DNA from: Protula sp. h YS-2021
Lineage: Eukaryota > Annelida > Polychaeta > Sabellida > Serpulidae
Assembly: GCA_949752745.1 (NCBI GenBank)
Contig: OX457034.1
Coordinates: forward strand, 6,966,904-7,030,903
DNA: 64,000 bases
Reading direction: 5' to 3'
Under the pieces are notes generated by a model. That model did not search any database and was not told the origin of the DNA. It worked only from the letters and a program-made list of their open reading frames with translations. Shown here in pieces: positions 58,601 through 64,000 of the stretch; position 1 is the first letter of the stretch, and every line of letters begins with the position of its first letter. Both the position numbers and the translations under genes were made by a program.

Positions 58601-61600
58601 AAAATACAAGCCGTCGTGAAGAGGCACAAGAGTGTTATCCACAGCTCGGGAAAACAGCCCGCTCGGGGAGCCTCCTTCGACCCGAGCCTGAGGAGCGGTG
58701 CCACAGCGGCCGTCCGACTGATCCTCCTCATTTCCGGCGCCTTTGTCGGCATCTATCTGGGTCACTACGTCATCAAATGTATCCTGGCAGTGGCAGGAAT
58801 TGATTATAATGAGATCGAGAGCCGGAGCGACATGAGGAATGGGACCATTCTGCGCGTGGTGGACCTGTGTGTGGCACTGCTCTACCCGACCATCAACCCT
58901 GTCATCTACTTGTTGGTTGACAAGCAGCTGAGATGGTCCCTTGGAATTCTGCGATGTCGCAACAAGCCTCGACCAATCACAACGCTTGCCTAAGAGAGAA
59001 AACGAGATGTTGACTTTGCTGTGGACAGCACGCCTCTATCCAGCACACGAAATTCAGGTCATTTAAAACTCCCTAAACTGTGGCGTAAATCATCTCGAAA
59101 GAACGTATATCCCGAACCAAGAGCCCTTCTATGATGATTAAGAGAGACAAAAGAAAACAATGACTCAGTGAGGCTGTAATACGAGTCACGCCCCCCCCCC
59201 CCACCTGGGGAAGGGTAGGGTTGAAGGTGAGCGTTGCAAAAATCACGAGAAACGTTTTTCACATTCAGTGATAAAAAATCACCAAACTAGCCACTTTCAC
59301 AAACAGCTTTTAAGTTCTGATGCTGAATAGAAAATGGAAAAATTGTTATTCGCGACCGTATGCAACTAATTATTGCCATCATTTCAATCCTCGGCGTGTC
59401 ATTTTTTTATTTCGGGCGCATTACTTTTTATGAAGATCTGAAGCCCTGGCAATTCTAAATATAGAAAAATCCAAGAATATCAAGAAAACTCCAAGAATAT
59501 CAAATCTGCTGCGGGTTCAGCAGAGTTCAAATCTGAATCTCCGTTAAGTTCGAAGCACGAATTTAAATTGTCATATAAATAAGACAGTACATTTTCAGAA
59601 AAAAGTTGTGATTGGGGTAGTCCGGATTCGATAACGGGGGGTCGTAAGTGTGACATCATAGTGTTGGGCTGCCCGAAAAGCCTTTGTACCATAAGGTGTA
59701 TACGGTGAAATGCTGTGCTTATTTTCCGAATACTTATGCCGTCATACCAACTGGCATTTTTGTTGTTATTTATCTGTTATTTTTTTTTAATTTCCTGGTT
59801 GTTGAAACTGAGTTGTTCTTAAATTACGAGACATAACGGTATATATTTTTGTTTTCACAAAACACGGTGTTACCAATACACGTGTAACTTTAATGTTTAA
59901 TGTGAGGTGCCGCTAATAAAAGTTAAAATATGGCGTTTCCTTTTTGAAGTGGAAACTTTATTAAAGCCGAGGATGCCGGACAGAGGCTCCGTGAGGGCTT
60001 GACGGAGGCTGCGTGAAGGCTTGACGGAGGCTGTGTGAAGGCTTGTCGGAGGCTGCGTGAAGGCTTGACGGAGGCTATGTGAAGGCTTGTCGGAGGCTTC
60101 GTGAAGGCTTGACGGAGGCTGCGTGAAGGCTTGACGGAGGCTGCGTGAAGGCTTGACGGAGGCTTCATGAAGGCTTGACGGAGGCTGCATGAAGGCTTGA
60201 CGGAGGCTGCGTGAAGGCTTGACGGAGGCTGTGTAAAGGCTTGACGGGGGCTGCGTGAAGGCTTGACGGAGGCTGCGTGAAGGCTTGACGGAGGCTGTGT
60301 GAAGGCTTGACCGAGGTTGCGTGAAGGCTTGACGGAGGCTGTGTGAAGGCTTGACGGAGGCTTTATGAAGGCTTCACGGAGGCTGGCGAGGTGTTCCGTT
60401 CCAGCCAAGGCGTTGTCATTAATGTCAAGAAAGACTACACTATGGACGCGTTCTTTATTCGTTGTTCAGGGAAAACACTCCGTTTAATTGTTTGAAAAAG
60501 AAAATAATAAAATAAGAAAGTTATGAGGTGAATGAGGAAAAAAATAGTGTTAAAAAAAAGGACGAAAAAGACCAAAAAAAAAAAGAGTTTAGGGGGAAAA
60601 GTCATTCCATTGCTGAAACAGTCCCCACATTGAGAAAAAGTCCTTTCATGAACAAAATGTGGTAAATTATTACTTTTTTTTAAATAACGGATTTTGATTG
60701 GGCTGGGGTTGGGGTGAGAGAGGGCGTGGGAAATGATCACTTATTTCAGTGTCACATGAGGTGAAACCCTGGTAACGACGGTAACGAAATTCACGGTTAG
60801 CAGGAAAAAAAAACATCCACACTGATTTCCTTCTCTAAAGCCCAGTAAACAAAATTACTTTTCCTTATTAAGTGTTACTTTATTTATTTGTTTTTATGTC
60901 TTTATTTCTATATCAACTTTGAAAATGAAATTCCTTACCTTTGACCAATAATTAATGGCATACGATATTGTGTGCATTGTGATGGGATGTCCGCGAATAA
61001 AATAGCCACCGAAATAGATCTTCTTCAGGCCGTGCAGTTTGGCGTTGAGGCAGGCGATCTGGCCGATGTCGTTGCTGATAGAGATCAATAAGCCTCTTAG
61101 CTGTGTCGGCATCTCGGAAGGCCGGGACTGAAACGCGACATACGCGACTTGAAACATACCCCATCTTTGTTCTCGCGACCCCCCCCTCCCGCCGATCCTC
61201 GCCCTTGCTCCCTCCCCCCATCGCCCCTACTCGTCTCTCCCCAGCCATACTGCCACAAATTTTCCTGCGCTCTATGGAAATCGCACCCCTCCAGTTCTCC
61301 TCATCACCCCTTTCTTGCCCCTCCCCGCTGCTCACCTTCACCCCTTGTCTCTTACCTTCACCCCCCTCGCCCCTCCTCCTTGACCCCCCCCCCCCCCCCA
61401 ACCCCTAGTCCCTCTCTTTCGTCCCTCCCCGAGTAGCTTCGCTATGCACCCCCCCCCCCTCGTCCCTCCTCCCAGCAATACTCACACTTCTTATCATGTG
61501 CGCTGCAGAAGCCGAGCACCCCCCCCCCCACGGTCCCTCCTCCACAGCAATACTCACACTTCTTATCACGTGCGCTGCAAAACCCGAGCACCCCCCCCGT

Positions 61601-64000
61601 CCCCCCTCCCCAGCAATACTCATACTTCTTGTCACGTGCGCTGCAGAACCCGAGCACCCCCCCCCCGTCCCCCCTCCCCCAGCAATACTCACACTTCTTA
61701 TCACGTGCACTGCGGGCGGCCTTGCCGAAGCTGCAGGCTATGACGTCACCGGGCAGGCCCAGCAGGTCGTACGAGCCACCGTAGATGTCCTTCACCAGCA
61801 TGTCCACGTTCCTGTGGTCACCCGCTGCCGCTAGCTCCAGCAGCTCGTCGAATCCCTATCAGTATCGTAACATATAAGTTTCGTGTAAGACAGGAAGTGA
61901 ATACAACGTGAACACATGTGACGTCACCACCTGACCATACCATCACCCTAGGCACCCCCCCCCCACCCCGATGCGGAAGTATTTCCCAAATGTCCGTTTA
62001 TCCTGTACAGTATAATCTCTTAATTGTGAACAGATTTTTGCGATGAGGCAAAATGTTGACGTCACTTATGAGAACGGAGCTTAAGATACAGCAAGACAGG
62101 CTCGATAGAAAACACGATCAAAATATCTTCGCGAAATTAAACGCTTGCACTGCACCAAAATAATCCGACAAAGCCAGCTTTAGTAAGCCTTTTCAGTCTT
62201 TTTTTTTTCACTGCTGGTTGTAAATGAATACACTGAGGTGGGTGAAACTGAAGGAACACAAGTTGTTTTGGGATTGCTGGATACGTGGAAAGTTTTTTTT
62301 ATTAACACATGGTTTGAAAAAAAACTCACAAACTAATTTAACTTGAATAGGACTTGAAAACCAAAATAAGCAACAACGCCAAACAAAAAAGCCGCAGTTT
62401 CTAACAGGCGTTACCTTGGCCTGAAATTATAATTCGAACAACATGTTTTCCATAAAAAGTTCAGTTAGAGTGATAAAAAAAAAACAAGAAAAAAAACAAA
62501 AAAACAATAACATATTTCTGTTAATTAAACTTTAATATTCAAGAATCAATGCTCAGCTCTGTTGTCCAAAATGAGATGGTAAAATATCAAGGAAATACAT
62601 AAGCCCATCTTCACCAAATATCCAGTAAATGCCATGGCCCCATCTCGCGAAAAATCCAGTAAATATATAATCCCATCTTCACAAAAAATTCAGTAAATAC
62701 ATGATCCAATCTTCACCAAATATCAAGTAAATACCTGATCCCATCTTCGCAAAATATCTAATTAGTAAATGATCTCGTCTTCCTAAAATATCCAATACGT
62801 ACATGATCTCCAGCTTCATCAGATTTGTCTTTACTGCAATCCCAAGCAGTCTCATTAGTTTTCTTTTTCTACTAAATGAACTTACAACAGTATAAAGCAC
62901 GATACCTTCGCTTTGGTGAGTATTGAACCCAGACCCCAGAAGGTGCCGCCACCGAGAGAGGTACCGCCTATCCTCTCGTACTTAGTCTCTGACTCCACCT
63001 GAAGAAAGAAAAAAAATAAGAAAAAGAAAAAGGACCAAAAAAATACTTAAAGACTGGTCTGAACTAAGCAAAGTAGGAATACCGTGAGGACTTCCGGATT
63101 GTACAATCACGCCTCGGCAATTTCCGGATAATCAATAATGCCCAATGATTGGCCAGTTGTTCACACGAGATTTGGTAAATTTGGGTACATGAAACATTTC
63201 GCATTGTGATATTTCCGGAAGTTGCCGAGGTGTCCCGAAAATCCCGATGATAATATGGTAGTAATCCTGCCTGAAGCACATATTTTTCGATAATACATTT
63301 GAATGACAAGAATGCTTTTCCTCTAGCAAGGGAAGAGGACCCAGCCCCTCTATTTCGGCTCCTAAATATCGCCCGCCCACCTTTAAGATGCTGGCATAGC
63401 TAGCATTGTCAACTGGCAGGTACAGGAACACAGACACCACCCCCCCGCCAGATCCTACCTCCTCCACCTTAAGATGCACACGTCACCACCAGTGTTAACC
63501 AGAGCAGTGTGCAAGCCCACATATTTCCAACAGCCCCCCCCCCCATCAGCTAAACACGGCCATCAATAGTTGAAATTTCCAAGTCCAGCTGGTCCATTTT
63601 CCTTGGACGAACCGGGCCCATTTACAATACCAATCTGTGTTTGTCACCATAGAAGCTACATACCAAGTTTCATTAAAATCTTGCAGGAGTTTTTTAAGTT
63701 ATCGTGTTAACAAGCTTTTGATGACAGACCGACCGACAGACACACGCGCACGATCGCATATATTCCCCCCTGTGGGAATAAACCAGCAAGTACGGAAACA
63801 CAGAAACCCTCATCCCTCTCCCCTCCACTACATGTCACCCCCAACCTTTAAGATGATGATGTTGACCGATGTTGACCAGCAGGTTGGAGAAAACAGTCCC
63901 CCTCCCCCCCCCCCCCCCCCACCAGATACCACCACCTCCCAGCCTACCTTTAAGATGCTGATGCCGCTGCCGATGTTGACCAGCAGGTCGGAGAAAACAG
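46045..64000 (-). CDS. PANK4, thirteen coding exons, 5' end beyond window
   Basis: Exons (minus, 5' to 3'): 64000-63948 (partial), 62998-62906, 61855-61693, 61127-60939, 55272-55191, 53933-53812, 53191-53036, 52112-52000, 49845-49758, 49162-48958, 48522-48365, 46745-46576, 46279-46045. The first five encode the later half of the pantothenate-kinase-like domain, the rest a linker and the C-terminal DUF89 phosphatase domain, which in human PANK4 removes phosphate from 4'-phosphopantetheine and related metabolites and so restrains CoA synthesis. The metal-site motifs FVDNSG (48425 region) and NSRPALND (46720 region) are intact. All phases agree except exon 61127-60939, which has one extra base. 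Several junctions abut tandem arrays that copy them. Family identity is very secure from motif-by-motif agreement with vertebrate PANK4. Confidence 0.95.
46576..46745 (-). CDS. PANK4 exon 12 of those visible
   Basis: Acceptor TTTTTTGTTTTCAG, donor CAG|GTAAAA. 170 bases, phase 0 to 2. Contains [20 protein letters not shown] and ends [10 protein letters not shown]. The Asp of PALND is a metal ligand in DUF89 proteins. Confidence 0.95.
47155..48270 (+). mobile_element. Pearl/DINE (Helitron-like) element with six core repeats, in a PANK4 intron
   Basis: Left end near GACTATGTCCCCCGCCGGCG. Six tandem core units of about 169 bp follow, marked by TTCAGCTGGGCCAATGTCCT at 47240, 47411, 47578, 47728, 47897 and 48066; the third has lost about 19 bp. 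Then come a GACAGACGGACAGACGGACG microsatellite (48209-48237) and hairpin AGTCCCCCGGCGGGGGACT followed by AA, so the element ends CTAA at 48270. The order of parts is that of bivalve pearl-type elements. Single-core relatives lie at 1638 and 63501. Open frames inside are not genes. Confidence 0.7.
48365..48522 (-). CDS. PANK4 exon 11 of those visible
   Basis: Acceptor GATGCTTTAG, 158 bases, phase 1 to 0. Encodes [16 protein letters not shown], then [20 protein letters not shown] and [10 protein letters not shown]. The DN of VDNSG is the metal-binding pair. The donor, AAG|GTCCGC, is unusually poor. Confidence 0.93.
48721..48776. repeat. (ATA)n microsatellite
   Basis: About 18 AAT/ATA trinucleotides in a PANK4 intron. 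Confidence 0.97.
48958..49162 (-). CDS. PANK4 exon 10 of those visible
   Basis: Acceptor TTTTTATTTTTACCAG, donor CAGG|GTGAGG. 205 bases, phase 0 to 1. Contains [20 protein letters not shown], a DUF89 signature, after a charged helix. Confidence 0.95.
49280..49629. repeat. (GA)n microsatellite
   Basis: Purine-only GA tract with GAAA and GTGA interruptions in a PANK4 intron. Confidence 0.97.
49758..49845 (-). CDS. PANK4 exon 9 of those visible
   Basis: Acceptor CTCTCCTCATGTTACAG, donor CAG|GTTCGG. 88 bases, phase 2 to 0. Encodes [20 protein letters not shown] and FHFVDPYSQ, one of the best conserved stretches of PANK4. Confidence 0.95.
49846..51240. repeat. G-rich array of splice-acceptor copies
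   Basis: About twenty units built on GCTGTAACATGAGGAGAGG, TGAGGTGAGG and poly(G), each preceded by GTCAGCCATACGCG/GTCAGCCGTACGCA. On the gene strand each unit reads C-rich tract, CTCTCCTCATGTTACAG, then CGCGTATGGCTGA or TGCGTACGGCTGA. This copies the real acceptor and the first 10-12 exonic bases of the exon at 49845. Two unit types alternate (one with GGACAGGAGGTGAGGGGCGG). The plus strand has many G-runs able to form quadruplexes. Confidence 0.9.
51620..51995. repeat. ~29-bp minisatellite (CCGCTGATTTCGGGATTTTC)
   Basis: About thirteen units of GCTGATTTCGGGATTTTCCG GATTTTCC type. The array ends directly at the donor of the PANK4 exon 52000-52112. On the gene strand it is purine-rich (GGAAAATCCCGAAATCAGCG). 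Confidence 0.88.
52000..52112 (-). CDS. PANK4 exon 8 of those visible
   Basis: Acceptor TTTCATTATGGTCTGCAG, donor TG|GTGAGA. 113 bases, phase 0 to 2. Encodes [20 protein letters not shown] and [17 protein letters not shown], a basic helical linker between the two domains. Confidence 0.9.
52325..53035. repeat. ~22-bp minisatellite at a PANK4 donor
   Basis: More than 25 units of GACTTGACATCACTGACAGCAC. A block of about 270 bp is itself duplicated (52420-52640 and 52690-52910 nearly identical). The right end coincides with the donor of the exon at 53036: GATGAG|GTAAAGTCGTGCTG on the gene strand against GATGTCAAGTCGTGCTG in the repeat. Confidence 0.92.
53036..53191 (-). CDS. PANK4 exon 7 of those visible
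   Basis: Acceptor GGAATTTTTCAG, donor GAG|GTAAAG. 156 bases, phase 0 to 0. Encodes [40 protein letters not shown] and [12 protein letters not shown], which follows vertebrate PANK4 nearly residue by residue. Confidence 0.95.
53480..53810. repeat. Degenerate TACTGCTTTTTACC repeat
   Basis: Diverged units such as TACTGCTTTTTATTG, TTCTGCTTTTTACCATGGTG and GTACTACTTTTCTTACCGTA. The right end contains the donor (CTTACCGTAGTACT) of the exon at 53812, and an almost identical CTTACCGTG lies at 53729. Confidence 0.6.
53812..53933 (-). CDS. PANK4 exon 6 of those visible
   Basis: 122 bases, phase 1 in, phase 0 out, donor ACG|GTAAGA. Encodes [50 protein letters not shown] matches vertebrate PANK4. The acceptor ACACGTTGTAG is the only one that gives the right phase; it lacks a pyrimidine tract because the preceding intron end is a minisatellite. 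Confidence 0.88.
53934..54215. repeat. ~23-bp array of splice-acceptor copies
   Basis: About twelve units of ACATGTACCGCTGTGAATCT followed by ACA. On the gene strand each reads TGTAG|ATTCACAGCGGTACATG, that is, the acceptor AG plus about 17 exonic bases of the exon at 53933. Confidence 0.9.
54345..54880. repeat. Compound minisatellite (GGGGCGACTGTTTGG)
   Basis: First about eight 32-bp units (AAAGAGGGGCGACTGTTTGG), then 66-bp units (GGCGACAGCTTGGTGGAACT, ACCTCCCGTAGGGACGACCG). Intronic; frames with repeated [16 protein letters not shown] are artefacts. Confidence 0.88.
54904..55145. repeat. ~60-bp minisatellite
   Basis: Four units containing CAGAATGTACAAACCCTCTA, CCCCTCGGTCGACAGACTGA and a CACACATACA tail. 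Ends about 45 bases before the PANK4 donor at 55191. Confidence 0.88.
55191..55272 (-). CDS. PANK4 exon 5 of those visible
   Basis: Acceptor TGACATTGGCAG, donor GAAG|GTTGGT. 82 bases, phase 0 to 1. Encodes [27 protein letters not shown], the end of the kinase-like fold ([11 protein letters not shown] is invariant in the family). Confidence 0.95.
55467..55950. repeat. 32-bp minisatellite
   Basis: About fifteen nearly identical units of ATGATGCCAGTACCAACAAC followed by AGGGTGATACTT. High identity suggests recent expansion or active homogenisation. Confidence 0.97.
55951..57589. other. PANK4 intron, left of the nested receptor
   Basis: No exon seen. Holds the MITE at 56297 and G-rich tracts at 56580-56597, 57283-57307 and 57328-57340. 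The last 150 bases before the receptor are AT-rich with TATATATATA near 57456, but no promoter can be assigned. Confidence 0.5.
56297..56667. mobile_element. MITE with GGGGYCATCCATAAAG ends
   Basis: Left end GGGGTCATCCATAAAGTACG, right end (inverted) GGGGCCATCCATAAAGAACG; about 25 bp of terminal inverted repeat with two to three mismatches. Interior about 320 bp, no frame. No convincing target duplication. The end motif is also the unit of the array at 22620. Confidence 0.65.
57590..58993 (+). CDS. Divergent seven-transmembrane receptor (nested in PANK4 intron)
   Basis: Intronless frame. Counting from 57614, residues 1-149 are an acidic, Ser/Thr-rich extracellular N terminus; helices lie at about 150-174, 184-208, 226-252, 266-289, 306-332, 365-393 and 411-435. 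Class A marks that remain: Asn in helix 1 (VVNIF), Cys at the top of helix 3, CHPYKY after helix 3, Pro in helix 5 and NPVIY in helix 7. Lost: the helix 2 Asp, the Arg of DRY (AQY at 247-249), Trp of helix 4, CWxP of helix 6 and a cysteine in loop 2. N-glycosylation sites NTS occur at 81 and 108. The open frame runs back to TAG at 57587; the first ATG is Met29 (57698, AAGATGG), the likely start if unspliced. A lineage-specific orphan or chemoreceptor-like GPCR is the best description; ligand and G-protein unknown. Confidence 0.85.
   Translation, partial: EISSRSAGVDDTKIPGTSVHISTRTKRESEELEYNKMDISSADVLMSTGVLAADWATSEMSSQSHVTGVDITDFTDYTAARMGPFLDDNTSWDTTHIDASLATTIATSMGHFLDDNTSWETTHIDGSLATTAATSMHYKPGSLDDSQLDFVGSEGERWMFICLCVVFTSVSCVVNIFTFYVISAYPRYDTPRYLIIKTSTLFNLTLILSSIVAQAMPRLLLPRNRYPLLLGRIFSDCAIIAFFMDLQSTALLSLAQYIYFCHPYKYMRLVTRRSVLAGYAAIATISATYTIVTEILIGRELKYHSLTHQLPLTKFHILFQAIFFMLLPLLIILFCAWKIQAVVKRHKSVIHSSGKQPARGASFDPSLRSGATAAVRLILLISGAFVGIYLGHYVIKCILAVAGIDYNEIESRSDMRNGTILRVVDLCVALLYPTINPVIYLLVDKQLRWSLGILRCRNKPRPITTLA
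57833..57994 (+). repeat. In-frame 81-bp duplication in the receptor N terminus
   Basis: Two units (57833-57913, 57914-57994) each encode 27 residues: [20 protein letters not shown] and [20 protein letters not shown], each followed by ATT-ATS. Both keep the NTS glycosylation site. Nucleotide identity is about 88%, so the duplication is fairly recent. Confidence 0.95.
58994..59984. other. Receptor 3' flank within the PANK4 intron
   Basis: No gene seen. AATAAA occurs at 59915, more than 900 bases after the receptor stop, and could serve as a distant polyadenylation signal. Confidence 0.45.
59985..60385. repeat. 22-bp minisatellite
   Basis: About eighteen units of GGAGGCTGCGTGAAGGCTTGAC. Frames on the minus strand ([19 protein letters not shown]) are artefacts. 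Confidence 0.96.
60386..60938. other. PANK4 intron remainder
   Basis: AT-rich, poly(A) patches; nothing else seen. Confidence 0.5.
60939..61127 (-). CDS. PANK4 exon 4 of those visible, with a one-base frame slip
   Basis: Acceptor TATGTCGCGTTTCAG at 61128-61129, donor AAG|GTAAGG. The exon joins the previous one in phase 1, giving [17 protein letters not shown]. Its 3' part must be read in another frame to give [20 protein letters not shown] and [20 protein letters not shown]. The switch is near 61080-61090 (GATCTCTATC on the gene strand, where one base, about 61083, is surplus). Length 189 does not fit phase 1 to 0, which needs 188. Frame B before and frame A after the slip both match PANK4 without a gap. 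It is either a real frameshift, an allele, or an assembly error. Confidence 0.9.
61128..61479. other. PANK4 intron, C-rich
   Basis: Strongly pyrimidine-rich (CCCCTCC, CCCTTGTCTC) with a poly(C) run at 61384-61399. Frames rich in Pro/Ser are artefacts. Confidence 0.6.
61480..61692. repeat. ~67-bp array of splice-donor copies
   Basis: Three tandem units (starting about 61480, 61547, 61612), each with AGCAATACTCACACTTCTTA, TCACGTGCGCTGCAGAACCC and a poly(C) tract. On the gene strand each reads CGCACGTGATAAGAAGT|GTGAGTATTGCT, a copy of the real donor and the last 17 or so exonic bases of the exon ending at 61693. Each copy also gains an upstream TTCTGCAG. Confidence 0.9.
61693..61855 (-). CDS. 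PANK4 exon 3 of those visible
   Basis: Acceptor GATACTGATAG (weak tract), donor AAGT|GTGAGT. 163 bases, phase 0 to 1. Encodes [40 protein letters not shown] and [21 protein letters not shown] and SFGK are kinase-fold hallmarks. Confidence 0.94.
61856..62905. other. PANK4 intron
   Basis: AT-rich; 62570-62800 carries about eight degenerate units of CAGTAAATACATGATCCCAT, CTTCACAAAATATC. Nothing else seen. Confidence 0.6.
62906..62998 (-). CDS. PANK4 exon 2 of those visible
   Basis: Acceptor TTTTTTTCTTTCTTCAG, donor AAG|GTATCG. 31 codons: [31 protein letters not shown]. It carries the substrate-binding [10 protein letters not shown] loop. The Arg of YERIGGTS (codon 62972-62974) aligns with catalytic Arg207 of human PANK3, a position changed to Trp in human PANK4. 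Confidence 0.95.
63379..63500. repeat. Decayed tandem copies of the PANK4 exon-1 end, part 1
   Basis: ACCTTTAAGATGCTGGCATAGC ... GGCAGGTACAGGAACACAG at 63379-63433 is about 65% identical to the real exon end at 63946-64000, followed by CGCCAGATCCTACCTCCTCC, which matches the intron beside the real exon, and a further CACCTTAAGATGC at 63468. None is a usable exon. Confidence 0.7.
63501..63783 (+). mobile_element. Short pearl/DINE-like repeat element, copy 2
   Basis: Near-collinear with 1638-1923 (GAGCAGTGTGCA start, CATTTACAATACC, AAGCTACATACCAAGTTTCA, GACCGACCGACAG, end CTGTGGGAATA). It interrupts the tandem copies of the PANK4 exon end. Confidence 0.65.
63784..63900. repeat. Decayed tandem copies of the PANK4 exon-1 end, part 2
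   Basis: 63844-63896 is about 85-90% identical to the true exon end but two bases shorter; on the gene strand it would read [10 protein letters not shown] and then lose the GSGIS motif and the frame. 63782-63802 holds a further fragment (CCAGCAAGTACGGAAACACAG). Confidence 0.8.
63948..64000 (-). CDS. PANK4 exon 1 of those visible (cut by the window edge)
   Basis: Ends at donor AAG|GTAGGC in phase 0. Encodes [25 protein letters not shown] is the nucleotide-binding loop of the pantothenate kinase fold. The 5' part of the gene, including the position of catalytic Glu138, lies to the right. Confidence 0.93.

Noticed and set aside
58078..58803. 241-codon plus-strand frame overlapping the receptor
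   Set aside because: Out-of-frame shadow of the GC-rich receptor gene; His/Arg/Pro-rich with no domain.
59923..60408. 161-codon minus-strand frame with repeated [18 protein letters not shown]
   Set aside because: 22-bp minisatellite; repeats stay open in several frames.

Overview
The window looks like nuclear DNA from a marine invertebrate, most likely a mollusc and perhaps a bivalve. The evidence is split genes with GT/AG introns, very dense micro- and minisatellites, long poly(G)/poly(C) runs, a tRNA-derived SINE, and mobile elements built from tandem core repeats followed by a CTAA-ending hairpin, a structure known from the bivalve 'pearl' and other DINE-like elements. The phylum is inferred, not shown. 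Almost all long open frames are chance reading of repeats; five real protein-coding genes can be supported.

Layout. 1-12.6 kb: no recognisable gene; dispersed repeats, a SINE and large AT and CT microsatellites. 12.8-14.0 kb (minus): terminal coding exon of an atypical dual-specificity phosphatase of the DUSP3-like group. 14-22.4 kb: AT-rich, repeats only. 22.49-24.62 kb (plus): the last four coding exons of an LDLRAD3-like membrane protein (LDL-receptor class A module, transmembrane helix, cytoplasmic tail with two PPxY motifs). 25-35 kb: repeat-rich, with a 0.75 kb terminal-inverted-repeat element, a Helitron-like element and a long hairpin. 35.7-38.3 kb (minus): intronless gene for a nine-finger C2H2 zinc-finger protein with many SUMO-consensus sites. 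39-46 kb: no gene; a foldback-like element and a hAT-type MITE. 46.0-64.0 kb (minus): thirteen coding exons of PANK4, covering the second half of the pantothenate-kinase-like domain and the whole DUF89 phosphatase domain; the 5' part lies beyond the right edge. 57.6-59.0 kb (plus): an intronless divergent seven-transmembrane receptor nested in a PANK4 intron on the opposite strand.

The PANK4 model is internally tight: with one exception the exon lengths and splice phases agree and the protein follows the family closely. The exception is the exon at 60939-61127, which carries one base too many. The most unusual feature is that several PANK4 splice junctions sit at the edge of tandem arrays whose units copy the junction itself, in several cases with exonic bases. 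The LDLRAD3-like gene shows the same tendency.

The genes have unrelated functions (coenzyme A metabolism and phosphatase chemistry, protein dephosphorylation, receptor trafficking, transcription, signalling); nothing suggests co-regulation other than the physical nesting of the receptor in PANK4.
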